Position numbers and translations under genes: made by a program | NCBI RefSeq assembly: GCF_019797825.1 | Contig: NZ_CP081855.1 | Span: 1,736,001-1,800,000, forward strand | DNA: 64,000 nt | Reading direction: 5' to 3' | DNA from: Limosilactobacillus panis | GTDB taxonomy: Bacteria > Bacillota > Bacilli > Lactobacillales > Lactobacillaceae | In this document: one piece after another, positions 45,819-54,861 of the stretch | How the letters are laid out: each line of letters opens with the position of its first letter | Position numbering within the stretch: position 1 is the first letter of the stretch | Notes under the pieces: generated by a model | What the model was told of the DNA's origin: nothing | The model's input: only the letters and a program-made list of their open reading frames with translations | Databases searched by the model: none

Positions 45819-46714
45819 TGGATCAGATCAGGGCAGAACAATCACAGCGTCCAAAAGAACAACGCTTTACCACTGGCGAAATTTTGCGAACAATTCAATT
45901 ACCTAAGGCTACTTATTATGATGAGCGCCAACGGATTGCCCATCCATCCACTAAGTATGCTCGTGTAAAACAAGTCATTCTTAAGATTGTGGAAGAAGGC
46001 CGTGTTCGTGGTCGATCAACCTACGGTTATCGACGAGTTAAAGCAAAATTAGAAGAACTAGGAATTCATTTAGCAGACACGACAGTTGAGTCATTGATGC
46101 ATCAATTAGGTGTTCAAGTTAGTATGTATAATCGTCATCGCAATCATCAGTATCACTCATATAAGGGTCATGTGGGTACCACCGCGGACAATTTACTTGA
46201 GCAAACTTTCAACGAAACGAATCCGTATCAGGTTATTCACACTGACGTTAGTCAAATTAAGCTGGCTAATAAACAGTGGGCTTATATCTCAGTCATGATT
46301 GATGAAGCCAGTAAGGAAGTCTTGGCCTTTCAAGTCAGTGATAGTCCCAATCGTTTATTAATTATGAACACCCTAGAACAATTAGAGAATCAGTTACCAG
46401 CCACCGCAACCCCAATTATCCATTCTGATCAAGGATGGCACTATCAACTTCCATACTACATTCAACGGCTTAAAAATCATCATTTTGTACAAAGTATGTC
46501 CCGTAAGGGCAACTGTTTGGATAATGCCCCCGTAGAAAGCTTTTTCCATCTTTTCAAAACCGAACTACTTAACGGTTTTCCACCGTGCAAGAATTTGTCA
46601 GAATTTAAGCAGTCAGCTACACAATATGTTCACTATTTCAACTATGAACGAATCTCTTTAAAAACTAAAGGCATGACCCCCGTTGAATATCGGAATCATG
46701 CCCTAGCAGCTTAA
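45818..46714 (+). CDS. IS3-family transposase OrfB (rve integrase core)
   Basis: This 298-aa protein has an N-terminal HTH_21-like segment (RGRSTYGYRRVKAKL) and the DDE integrase core: VIHTDVSQIKL (first Asp), IIHSDQGWHYQ (second Asp) and NAPVESFFHLFKTE (Glu). The GTG overlaps the orfA stop by one base. It is normally produced as the frameshifted OrfAB. Confidence 0.93.
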   Translation: MDQIRAEQSQRPKEQRFTTGEILRTIQLPKATYYDERQRIAHPSTKYARVKQVILKIVEEGRVRGRSTYGYRRVKAKLEELGIHLADTTVESLMHQLGVQVSMYNRHRNHQYHSYKGHVGTTADNLLEQTFNETNPYQVIHTDVSQIKLANKQWAYISVMIDEASKEVLAFQVSDSPNRLLIMNTLEQLENQLPATATPIIHSDQGWHYQLPYYIQRLKNHHFVQSMSRKGNCLDNAPVESFFHLFKTELLNGFPPCKNLSEFKQSATQYVHYFNYERISLKTKGMTPVEYRNHALAA

Positions 46715-46790
46715 TTATCTAATTTTGTCCAACTTTTGTATTGCACTTCAATGCAATTTCAGGTACTGGTAGTCCTCTTTTCATTATTTA

Positions 46791-47144
46791 CTACGAGTGA
46801 ATGCCAAGGGCAATCTTTGCGTAGCGGGTCATCATATCTGGATTCCACTGTGGCTGCCAAACGAGATCAATCTTACACTTGTTGACCCCTTTGACCGCAA
46901 GGGTTTGTTCAATTATTTGCTGACTTAACATATTGCTAACCGGACATCCCATGGTAGTTAACGTCATCTTAATCACACATAAACATTGTTTATTAACATG
47001 AACATCATAAATCAATCCTAAGTTAACAATATCGACGCCTAACTCTGGATCAATTACAGATTGCAAAGCGGTCATGACCCGGTTTTCAACCGGTGAAAAT
47101 GGTGCGCCAGTATTTTGATCTGCTGCCATAATATTAACCACCAA
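46791..47144 (-). CDS. MIP18/DUF59-family metal-sulfur cluster assembly protein
   Basis: This 117-aa protein has the DUF59 pattern: VIDPELGVDIVNLGLIYDV, then MTLTTMGCPVSNML with the conserved Cys, and QPQWNPDMMT. Such proteins (PaaD, SufT) help Fe-S cluster insertion. It overlaps the 3' end of moaA, which encodes a 4Fe-4S enzyme, by 11 bp. ATG at 47129 (MAADQN) is an alternative start. The functional link to MoaA is inferred from the operon. Confidence 0.85.
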   Translation of the reverse strand: MVVNIMAADQNTGAPFSPVENRVMTALQSVIDPELGVDIVNLGLIYDVHVNKQCLCVIKMTLTTMGCPVSNMLSQQIIEQTLAVKGVNKCKIDLVWQPQWNPDMMTRYAKIALGIHS

Positions 47145-48132
47145 TTTGACTCATATGCCGCCAGGTCGGCGCAGAACTAATAATCTGCTGGGGATTTTTC
47201 ATCGCCATCTGGTGATTGAGCGGCTTGTTGTCTAACGCCGTTTGAACAACGTGTTTAAACGCCGTAAAATCATTTATCATTGGACGAATATTTAGCTCTT
47301 CGTTCCAATATAAACAGGCTTTAACGTATCCATCTGCAGTAATTCTAATTCGATCACACGACTTGCAGAACCGTTTAGAGATGGGATGAATTAGCCCAAA
47401 GCTTCCCTGGTAGCCGGCAATCTGGTAGTTATCTGCAGGCCCATTACCCGGTAACGTTAACGGTGAATATTTAAGTCCGGCCCGGTGACATTCATCAAAG
47501 ATGTGCGTTAATGGCACATATTCCTGTTGCCAATCACTAATCTCTTGACCAATAGGCATATACTCAATAAAGCGCACATTAATTTTATGATCCTTCGTGT
47601 AGTTGATAAAGTCCATTATCTCCTGATCGTTTTCTCCCCGGACGACGACTGTATTGATCTTGATGATCTTAAAGTTTTCCCGCTCAGCTGCCGCAATTCC
47701 TTGAAGAACGTGCTTAATATTACCACCACGAGTCATTTTCTTATAAACCTCAGGGTCAAAGGTGTCTAATGAAATATTTAGCCGATCTAATCCTGCTTCT
47801 TTAAGGTCTTTTGCTTGGTACTTAAGGGCGGTACCGTTAGTTGTAGCTGAAATATCAGTTATTTCTGGAATTTGCCGAATTCGGTAGATAATCGTAGCTA
47901 AATCCCTCCGCAGCAATGGCTCGCCACCAGTCAAGCGCACCTTTGTAACCCCTAATCGGGCAAAATTTTGGACTAATTGGACAATCTCGTCCTGACTCAT
48001 AATCTTATCTTGGGAGAAAAAGTCTAATCCGGCCGCGGGCATACAATAAACACACCGTAAGTTACACCGGTCAGTTACCGAAAGCCGAAGATAATCAATT
48101 TTTCGTTGAAAATGATCATAAAGCTGCTCCAT
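47134..48132 (-). CDS. moaA: GTP 3',8-cyclase MoaA (radical SAM)
   Basis: This 332-aa radical SAM enzyme starts molybdopterin synthesis from GTP. The SAM cluster motif is CNLRCVYC near residue 23, the GGEP motif is RLTGGEPLLR, the second cluster uses Cys in FCKSCDRIRI and VKACLYW, and the C-terminus keeps the essential GG (SQIGG). GAGGTGG favours ATG 48132; the frame is open to 48147. A molybdoenzyme such as nitrate reductase is implied elsewhere in the genome. Confidence 0.95.
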   Translation of the reverse strand: MEQLYDHFQRKIDYLRLSVTDRCNLRCVYCMPAAGLDFFSQDKIMSQDEIVQLVQNFARLGVTKVRLTGGEPLLRRDLATIIYRIRQIPEITDISATTNGTALKYQAKDLKEAGLDRLNISLDTFDPEVYKKMTRGGNIKHVLQGIAAAERENFKIIKINTVVVRGENDQEIMDFINYTKDHKINVRFIEYMPIGQEISDWQQEYVPLTHIFDECHRAGLKYSPLTLPGNGPADNYQIAGYQGSFGLIHPISKRFCKSCDRIRITADGYVKACLYWNEELNIRPMINDFTAFKHVVQTALDNKPLNHQMAMKNPQQIISSAPTWRHMSQIGG

Positions 48133-48238
48133 TAACATCCACCTCATTATCGTAATAACATCTGCCTATATTAATTATTAATGATCCTACGAGATGATTA
48201 AATTGGGTTTTCCCCTGAATTTTATTTTGCACCGTTAA

Positions 48239-48750
48239 ATCGAGTAGGAGGTGATTGATTAGTTCAATTACCGACCTCTCACACCACCGTACGTACGGTT
48301 CCGTATACGGTGGTTCGACAATTTAATCACTTTTGAATTGACTGGAGCGTCTTGGACATATTTTTATTAGTCCAAGGTGCTCCAGTTTTCTATTTGTTAG
48401 AGAATAATTTAGTGTCTTACTGTGTGCAGTTCGCCAGTAGCCCCTCCGAGTACTAGCAAAGACGAACGCATCATGATAAGACAAACCTGACTTCTGTAAA
48501 TGTACAACTTTAGTTTTGAATTTCTTCCATTGTTTCCAGATGTATTGCCTTATTCGTGCTCTTAACCATTGGTCAAGGCGATGAATAAAATTGGTCAACT
48601 TCCCGATTGAGTAATACTGAAGCCAGCCACGCATCTTTTGGTGGATTTCTTCAAACATCTTAGTAAGAGAAACACCCCGATTGCGCTTAGTTAGAAGCCT
48701 CAATGCTTGTTTTACTCGTTGTTGTGATTGCTTGGCTGGTCGGGCATAAG
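48239..48750 (-). mobile_element. Truncated group II intron, 3' part only
   Basis: The segment has the intron 3' end (CTACTCGAT, domains V and VI) and the last 140 codons of the reverse transcriptase. It stops abruptly at 48751, where the IS1182-family element begins. Its 5' part is not on the other side of that element, so it was deleted. Small differences from the intact copies show it is a separate, older copy. Confidence 0.9.
48323..48750 (-). pseudogene. C-terminal fragment of intron reverse transcriptase
   Basis: The frame matches the intact protein from AYARPAKQSQQR to near the end, with a few substitutions (LTNFIH for LANFIH, QKSGLS for QKLGLS) and a different end (KICPRRSSQ) due to a one-base shift. 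The first residues of the open frame come from the IS. Confidence 0.88.
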
Positions 48751-50363
48751 CGGGGCTGTGACATAACTCCATTTTCCTTTAAAATATTAGTAAAAGAAAA
48801 GACATCGACCTGACCGTCGATGCCTCCAAAATACCCTCGAAAGGATACAAAAACATTGGAACCTGATTATAACATGAATCAACTTAGTTTGAACATACCT
48901 ACTGCTTATGAACCTGAGTTAAATCATCCAGCACGTTATATTAATCGGCTGGTTGAAAGCTTAGCGCTGCGGCGACCCAATATTATGGGTCGACCAAGAG
49001 AGTATGATCCACGAATGCTGTTAAAGTTAGTTTTACTGGCTTACAGCTATGGTATCATTTCCTCTAGGAAAATTGAACGCTTTGCTCGTGAAAACATTAT
49101 TGCGATGTCGTTGACTCAAGAACAGCGCCCAACCTACCGCACCATTGCTCGCTTCATTGTCTCCCAAGAATTGGAAGATATGATTCAGAGTAGTTTCAAG
49201 GAATTTCATGACTATTTAAAGGCTCAGGGAATGATCGATGAGGCTTCATTCATTGATGGCACTAAGATTTTAGCTAACGCAAATAAGTTTTCCTTTGTTT
49301 GGAAGAAACGCACCATTAAGTATCGCGAATTAAACGTTGAAAAGGCTCAAAAACTAATTCGTGAAATTAAGCAAGCAGAAGTTAAGATTGATGTTGATGA
49401 AGATAGCTTTGACATTGATCAACTTGATACGATTATTGCCTTACTTGAACAACGGATTGAAGAGTTAAACCAACGGGTGGCCGAAACCGCAAAGGTTTCG
49501 CCCAATCCGGTCAAGCAGGAACGACGTCATGCCAAAAAGTATCTCCATGCTTTAGACCATTGTCGTCAAAAGCATCTTGAATACCAAGCCCAATCGCAGA
49601 TTGCTGGCCAACGTAATAGCTATTCCAAAACCGATCATGACGCTACTTTTATGCGTTTAAAGGAAGATCCGATGCGTAATGGTCAAACAAAGCCAGCGTA
49701 TAATCTTCAAATTATGACTAGCTCACAGTACGTGCTGGGTTATGAACTCATGCAGAACCCAACCGATACTAGAACCTTAATCCCATTCTTATCTCATCTC
49801 GCCCAGAACGAAGTTTTGGGGCGAGAAATTGTTGCCGATGCTGGTTACGGATCAGAACGCAATTATAAGTATATCGAAGATGAGCTATCTGATTGTACAG
49901 CTTTAATTCCTTACAGCACCATGATTAAAGAGAATAGCCGTAAGTGGCGTTCTGATGATCGAAAAGTAATGAACTGGGAATATCATGAGGCTGATGACTT
50001 TTATGTAAACCCACAGGGCGTCCGATTCAACTTTAAACGATACGCATACTGAAATGATAAATACAAATTCCGTCGTGATTTCAAAGTATATCAAGCAGAG
50101 AAGTATGATGAGAATCATCAAATTATTTCTCAGGCATTAACACCACATGGGAACACTAAGTACCTTATGGTGAACCCACAGTGGGAATATTTTAAGTCGA
50201 AAGCTCGCGAGTCGCTTTCAAATTCCAACACTTACTCCCGTCGTAAGTACGATGTAGAGACTGTTTTTGGTAACTTGAAGGCTTATTTGGGTTTTAAAAG
50301 ATTCACAGTACGTGGTCTTAAGAAAGCCAAAAGACAAATTGGGATTGCTTTAATGGCATTAAA

Positions 50364-52273
50364 ATCGAGTAGGAGGTAATTGATTAGTTCAATTACCGAC
50401 CTCTCACACCACCGTACGTACGGTTCCGTATACGGCGGTTCGACAATTTAATCACTTTTGAATTAACTGGAGCGTCTTGGACATATTTATTAGTCCAAGG
50501 TGCTCCAGTTTTCTATTTGTTAGAGAATAATTTAGTGTCTTACTGTGTGCAGTTCGCCAGTAACCCTTTCGGGTACTAGCGAAGACGAACGCATCATGAT
50601 AAGACAAACCTAACTTCTGTAGGTGTACAACTTTAGTTTTGAATTTCTTCCATTGCTTCCAGATATATTGTCTTATTCGTGCTCTTAACCATTGATCAAG
50701 GCGGTGAATAAAATTGGCTAACTTCCCAATTGAGTAATACTGAAGCCAGCCACGCATCTTTTGGTGGATTTCTTCAAACATCTTGGTAAGAGAAACACCC
50801 CGATTACGCTTAGTTAGAAGCCTCAATGCTTGTTTTACTCGTTGTTGTGATTGTTTGGCTGGTCGGGCATAGGCACCATTACGGTCTACACCGAGTGAGA
50901 AGCCAAGAAACTTCAACCTCAAGGGACTACCAATTTTGGTTTTATCTGGATTAACTTTAACTTTCAATCGCTTTTCAAGAAACTGAGTAATACTACGCAT
51001 TACTCGTTCTCCGGCCCGCTGACTTTTAACATAGATGTTACAATCGTCCGCGTAGCGCACAAAGTGGTGACCACGTCTGGTCAGCTCTTTATCCAACTCA
51101 TTTAAATAGATATTCGCTAGCAGTGGCGATAGTGGTCCTCCTTGCGGAGTTCCTTTGTCGCTCCTAACGAACAGCCCGTGGTCCAAGATTCCGCTAGTCA
51201 AAAACTTACGGATAAGTCTTAGTGTCCATGGGTCATCAATATATTGTTGGAGGTATTTAATCATCAAATCATGGTTGACATTATCAAAATAGGCCTTAAG
51301 GTCTAAATCAACTACCCGTCGATAACCTTGATTATATAGCTTAACTACCTTTGCGATTGCGTCTTGGGCTCCACGATGAGGGCGGAAACCAAAACTATTG
51401 TCAGAGAAAACTCGCTCAAAGATGGGCGTGAGTACCTGGGCAACTGCTTGTTGGACCAGGCGGTCCACTACCGTTGGTATCCCTAGTTTTCTCACTCCAC
51501 CGTTGGGCTTGGGAATTTCCACTCGTTTAACCGGTGCTGGCTTATAATTGCCCTCACGTAGGTTGGTGATTAATTCCGTTTTATTTTCCCTGAGGTAGGG
51601 CAGAAGGTCATTGACAGTCATATCGTCAATACCCGCCGCTCCTTTATTTCTCTTAACTCGCAAATAAGCCTGATTAAGGTTATTGCGATCCAAGACTAAG
51701 TCTTGGATAGTGACACTCATACCTTTACCTTCACCATAATCGGTACTACGCGCCCTTGTGTACTTTCGGTTTTCCAAACCTATCCTCGACAAGCGGTCAG
51801 CTTGTGTTTCTGTTTTCTGCGATTGTCGCACCTGATTACACCTCCGATATAATTTATGAGTTATTGTCGTTCAGTCCTTCGTCTGACTAATCAGACTACT
51901 ATGACCTCGGCTGACTTCTGACTTACTCAACACCACATCACTGTCGTGCTTGTTTCTGTGGAATTTCATTTATTCCTCTTGTCGGAAACGTGTAAGCCAG
52001 ACCTCCCCGGGTAAGAATATTAACTTTCGTACCATGTCACCGTTAGCTTTACTGAAAGCAACTTCGAGTAGTATTGGACTTTAGTTTGTATGGCAACCTT
52101 ATCCAGTTACTCTCAGCCTTATAGCTACTTCTTGTTCATCGGTGCAGTACTTTGCCTTAGACTTCCTTCAGATTCCACCTCACAGTGGACACCCTTGTCG
52201 TCAGCTCATGGTTCCGACTACTACGGCCCATAGTGGACTTTCACCGCCTAGTTAATACCCATGCCGGGCGCAC
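50364..52273 (-). mobile_element. Group II intron, full-length copy B (1910 bp)
   Basis: Same ends and length as copy A (GTGCGCC at 52273 downwards, GAT at 50364). Its 5' exon, read on the minus strand, is a hairpin (AAAATG-AGC-GGCC/GGCCATTTT at 52281-52306) followed by CTTCATG. Copy A is preceded by a stem and CTTCATA. Thus both share the exon-binding motif TTCTTCAT after a terminator-like stem. Confidence 0.93.
50452..51831 (-). CDS. ltrA: Group II intron reverse transcriptase/maturase, copy B
   Basis: This 459-aa protein is identical to copy A at 27745-29124, including the YADD catalytic box and maturase domain. Intact. Confidence 0.95.
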   Translation of the reverse strand: MRQSQKTETQADRLSRIGLENRKYTRARSTDYGEGKGMSVTIQDLVLDRNNLNQAYLRVKRNKGAAGIDDMTVNDLLPYLRENKTELITNLREGNYKPAPVKRVEIPKPNGGVRKLGIPTVVDRLVQQAVAQVLTPIFERVFSDNSFGFRPHRGAQDAIAKVVKLYNQGYRRVVDLDLKAYFDNVNHDLMIKYLQQYIDDPWTLRLIRKFLTSGILDHGLFVRSDKGTPQGGPLSPLLANIYLNELDKELTRRGHHFVRYADDCNIYVKSQRAGERVMRSITQFLEKRLKVKVNPDKTKIGSPLRLKFLGFSLGVDRNGAYARPAKQSQQRVKQALRLLTKRNRGVSLTKMFEEIHQKMRGWLQYYSIGKLANFIHRLDQWLRARIRQYIWKQWKKFKTKVVHLQKLGLSYHDAFVFASTRKGYWRTAHSKTLNYSLTNRKLEHLGLINMSKTLQLIQK

Positions 52274-52408
52274 CATGAAGAAAATGGCCGGAAGGCCGCT
52301 CATTTTCTCAAAATATTCAGATAATCAAAAAGCTCCATTCAGAATTTTTGTTAATTCCGAATGGAGCTTCTGATTTAGAGGCTTTTTGTCACAGCCCCGT
52401 CACTTTTA

Positions 52409-54322
52409 CTATTCAATCCTAGCCTTATTTAATAGTAATGAGGAACTAACAACGGAGACCGAACTGAAGGCCATTGCAAGGGCCGCAATCTCGGGACTCA
52501 GGATCCAACCTAAGCTAACGAAGACACCAGCGGCAATTGGGATTCCAATTACGTTGTAGATAAGGGCCCAGAAGAGATTCAACTTAATCCGGTTAAATGT
52601 CTTCCTGCTCATCTCCAGGGCACGAACGACCCCACGCAAGTCGTTTTGGACCAGGACAATACTACCGGAATCAATTGCAATGTCCGTTCCCGAACCCATT
52701 GCAATCCCAACATCAGCAGTTGTTAACGCGGGGGCATCGTTAATACCGTCCCCAACAAAGGCAACCTTGCCCGCTTTTTGAAATTTTTCAACGTAATGAG
52801 CCTTTTCGTTTGGCAAAACGTTGGCAATTACGTCATCAATTCCGACGTCTTGAGCGATTGATTGCGCAACTCGCTCGTTGTCACCAGTGAGCATCACTGT
52901 CCTCAAGCCCTGGACCTTCAAATTAGCAATTGCCTGCTTAGCATTGGTTTTAGGAACATCTTGAATTGCCAGTAGGCCAATCACTTGCTGGTTCAAGCCA
53001 ACTTGAATAACCGTTTTGGCTTCAGCTTGCAATTTACTTAAGCGCTGCTTTAGTTCGGAACTAACTTGGTAATCTACCGATAACTTATTACTACCGACAA
53101 AGGCCGGTTGTCCAGCCAACTCAGCGGCAACCCCCTTACCTTCAATAGCTTGAAAATTGGTGACCGCTTGAGGCTGGATGCCTTCGTCACTTGCGCGCTG
53201 CATAACCGCCGAAGCCAAGGGGTGTTCAGACGCTGCTTCCAGGCTTGCCGCAACTTCCAGTACCTGCCGCTTAGGTCCAACAATATCAGTAACCCGTGGT
53301 TTCCCTTCAGTGATGGTCCCCGTTTTATCAAAAATAATCGTCTTAATATCGTTTACCGTTTCTAATGCCTCACCATTTTTAATCAGGACACCCATTTTGG
53401 CTGCCCGGCCGGTTCCCACCATCAGTGCAGTGGGTGTTGCCAAGCCAAGAGCACAGGGGCAGGCAATTACAACGACCGACACCGCAAATAGCATTGCCTG
53501 TACACCGCTAGCCCCTAAAAGGACGTACCAAATAATGAAGGTGGCGATGGCAATGATGAGGACAGCTGGGACAAATATTCCGGAAATCTTATCGGTCAGG
53601 TGTTGGATCGGTGCATGACTCGTCTGGGCCTTCTTCACCATCTCCACGATCTGTGCCAGCATCGTATCCTTGCCAATCTTAGTTGCTTTAAAAGTGACGG
53701 TCCCCCGGCCATTGATTGTGGCACCAACAACGTGGTCACCCACCTTTTTGGCGACCGGGATACTCTCGCCAGTAATCATCGACTCGTCGACCGTTGTCGT
53801 ACCGCTCGCGATTTCCCCATCAACTGGGAACTTCTCGCCGGGTTTAACCTGGATAAGGTCACCAACCTTCACATCCGCCAGGGGGATACAGGTAAATTGG
53901 CCATCCCGCTTAACCAGCGCATCCTTGACCTGTAGACCAAGAAGCTTCTTCAGTGCGTTGGAGGCGTTATCGTGCATCCGTTCCTCCATCATATCGCCGA
54001 GTAAGACGAAAACGGTAATAAAGGCGGCACTCTCAAAGTAAACTGGCCGCCCCGTTACCATCGCAAAGAGGCTATAGAAATAAGCGATTGTCGTTCCGAC
54101 AGCCACCAACGTGTTCATATTGGCATTATGGTGTAGGAAAGCTGCCCAGGCACTCTTCCAGTACGGCAGTGCCCCAACCAGCATAATCAGGGTTGTCGTT
54201 ACCAGTGCCACCCAGTTATACCCCGGCATCATCCAGTGAAAAAGCATCCCCACCATTTGAATAAGAAGGGGAATTGCCAGAACCAATGATGTCCAGAAAC
54301 GTTGCGTACTCGAGAGACGCAT
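52409..54322 (-). CDS. copA: Copper-exporting P1B-type ATPase (CopA-like)
   Basis: This 637-aa pump has the actuator motif MITGESIPV near residue 182, the metal site CPC in [13 protein letters not shown] near residue 291, the phosphorylation motif FDKTGTIT near residue 332, the HP motif SEHPLA, and the hinge [10 protein letters not shown] near residue 528. It lacks the usual N-terminal heavy-metal-binding domain. Its ATG overlaps the stop codon of the upstream cupredoxin gene (TAATG). The IS1182-family element ends 9 bp after its stop. Confidence 0.93.
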   Translation of the reverse strand: MRLSSTQRFWTSLVLAIPLLIQMVGMLFHWMMPGYNWVALVTTTLIMLVGALPYWKSAWAAFLHHNANMNTLVAVGTTIAYFYSLFAMVTGRPVYFESAAFITVFVLLGDMMEERMHDNASNALKKLLGLQVKDALVKRDGQFTCIPLADVKVGDLIQVKPGEKFPVDGEIASGTTTVDESMITGESIPVAKKVGDHVVGATINGRGTVTFKATKIGKDTMLAQIVEMVKKAQTSHAPIQHLTDKISGIFVPAVLIIAIATFIIWYVLLGASGVQAMLFAVSVVVIACPCALGLATPTALMVGTGRAAKMGVLIKNGEALETVNDIKTIIFDKTGTITEGKPRVTDIVGPKRQVLEVAASLEAASEHPLASAVMQRASDEGIQPQAVTNFQAIEGKGVAAELAGQPAFVGSNKLSVDYQVSSELKQRLSKLQAEAKTVIQVGLNQQVIGLLAIQDVPKTNAKQAIANLKVQGLRTVMLTGDNERVAQSIAQDVGIDDVIANVLPNEKAHYVEKFQKAGKVAFVGDGINDAPALTTADVGIAMGSGTDIAIDSGSIVLVQNDLRGVVRALEMSRKTFNRIKLNLFWALIYNVIGIPIAAGVFVSLGWILSPEIAALAMAFSSVSVVSSSLLLNKARIE

Positions 54323-54693
54323 TACTTAACAACCACCTTTCCGTGGAACATATCCATCCCACAGGCAAAGTTAAATTCACCAGCCTTATCAGTTGGAATC
54401 TTTACCGTGGTAATCTTTTGCTTAGTAAGGTCCTTATTTACCCCTAAAGAATCAAAAACGACATGGGATAAGCAGGCTGTGTGGTCGCGCATGTCAAAAT
54501 CAACCTGGCCAGGAACCCCCTTCTTTAAGACAACCGTTGATGGTGAGTAACCACCATTAACTACCACCGTGGCCTTTTGACCATTATCCTTTACCTGGGC
54601 GCTCTGGGCTGCCTGTTCATGCTTACCAAAGAACCACCAAGCAATCAGTGCAATCAAGATAATACCAATTATCAATACGAATACCTTAACCAT
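54322..54693 (-). CDS. Membrane-anchored cupredoxin-domain protein
   Basis: This 123-aa protein has one N-terminal membrane helix (about residues 2-20) and an extracellular cupredoxin_1-like domain. Possible copper ligands are DHTACLSHV and [10 protein letters not shown]. It probably hands copper to, or takes it from, CopA outside the cell. AGGTG precedes ATG 54693; the open frame reaches 54702. It forms a translationally coupled pair with copA under CopY-type operators. Confidence 0.85.
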   Translation of the reverse strand: MVKVFVLIIGIILIALIAWWFFGKHEQAAQSAQVKDNGQKATVVVNGGYSPSTVVLKKGVPGQVDFDMRDHTACLSHVVFDSLGVNKDLTKQKITTVKIPTDKAGEFNFACGMDMFHGKVVVK

Positions 54694-54716
54694 TTTTATC
54701 ACCTCATTATTGTATT

Positions 54717-54753
54717 TACAATTGTAATCATAGCAATAATGTTTACAAGTGTC
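54717..54753. promoter_or_regulatory. Two CopY-type operators (cop boxes)
   Basis: TACAATTGTA at 54717-54726 matches the CopY consensus TACANNTGTA exactly. TACAAGTGTC at 54744-54753 matches in nine of ten positions. They lie 24 and 51 bp upstream of the cupredoxin ATG, as expected for CopY repression relieved by copper. copY itself is not in the window. Confidence 0.8.
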
Positions 54754-54767
54754 AACATAAAAGCAAC

Positions 54768-54813
54768 AAAAAAGGTCCGACCATGGGAAATAATTCCGTG
54801 GTCGAACCTTTTT
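54768..54813. terminator. Terminator between the surface-protein gene and the copper operon
   Basis: AAAAAGGTCCGACCA pairs with TGGTCGAACCTTTTT. It terminates the minus-strand LPQTG gene ending at 54862 and isolates the copper promoter. Confidence 0.7.
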
Positions 54814-54861
54814 GACATATTATTTGGAAAATTAGTTTTTTCCCAACAGTTAAGAGGGGAT

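Larger units (their letters stand above)
45226..46750 (+). mobile_element. IS3-family (IS150-type) insertion sequence, intact
   Basis: Ends are TGAAGTGC and GCACTTCA, with inner similarity (TTGGACAAA) in both. The 3-bp duplication ATG (45223-45225 and 46751-46753) is as expected for IS3. It carries orfA and orfB in -1 relation. Confidence 0.92.
45206..46781. terminator. moaC/moaA bidirectional terminator split by an IS3-family element
   Basis: AAAAGAGGACCACCA at 45206-45220 and TGGTAGTCCTCTTTT at 46767-46781 would form a T-flanked stem (one G-U) if the 1525-bp IS between them were removed. The IS landed in the loop. Confidence 0.7.
48874..52373 (+). pseudogene. IS1182-family transposase, broken by a TGA and split by a group II intron
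   Basis: The coding parts are 48874-50363 and 52274-52373. Catalytic residues are visible: FIDGTKILANANK, IVADAGYGSERN, and RRKYDVETVFGNLK. There is an in-frame TGA at 50050-50052 (context YAY-stop-NDKYKFRRDF, probably an Arg codon before). Joining across the intron gives MALNMKKMAG and a reading frame to TGA at 52371-52373, so the insertion is exact. The start could also be ATG 48820. Intron splicing could occur only if the antisense transcript is made, since the intron lies on the opposite strand. Confidence 0.85.
48751..52399 (+). mobile_element. IS1182-family insertion sequence containing group II intron copy B
   Basis: Both ends carry CGGGGCTGTGACA in inverted orientation (48751 and 52399). 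Without the 1910-bp intron the IS is about 1.74 kb, normal for the family. It cut into the truncated intron on the left, and its right end is 9 bp after the copA stop codon. Different IS1182 type from that at 33392. Confidence 0.88.

Noticed and set aside
48874..52373. Functional transposase restored by intron splicing
   Set aside because: The intron lies on the opposite strand from the transposase gene, so splicing would act only on antisense RNA, and a TGA breaks the frame anyway.
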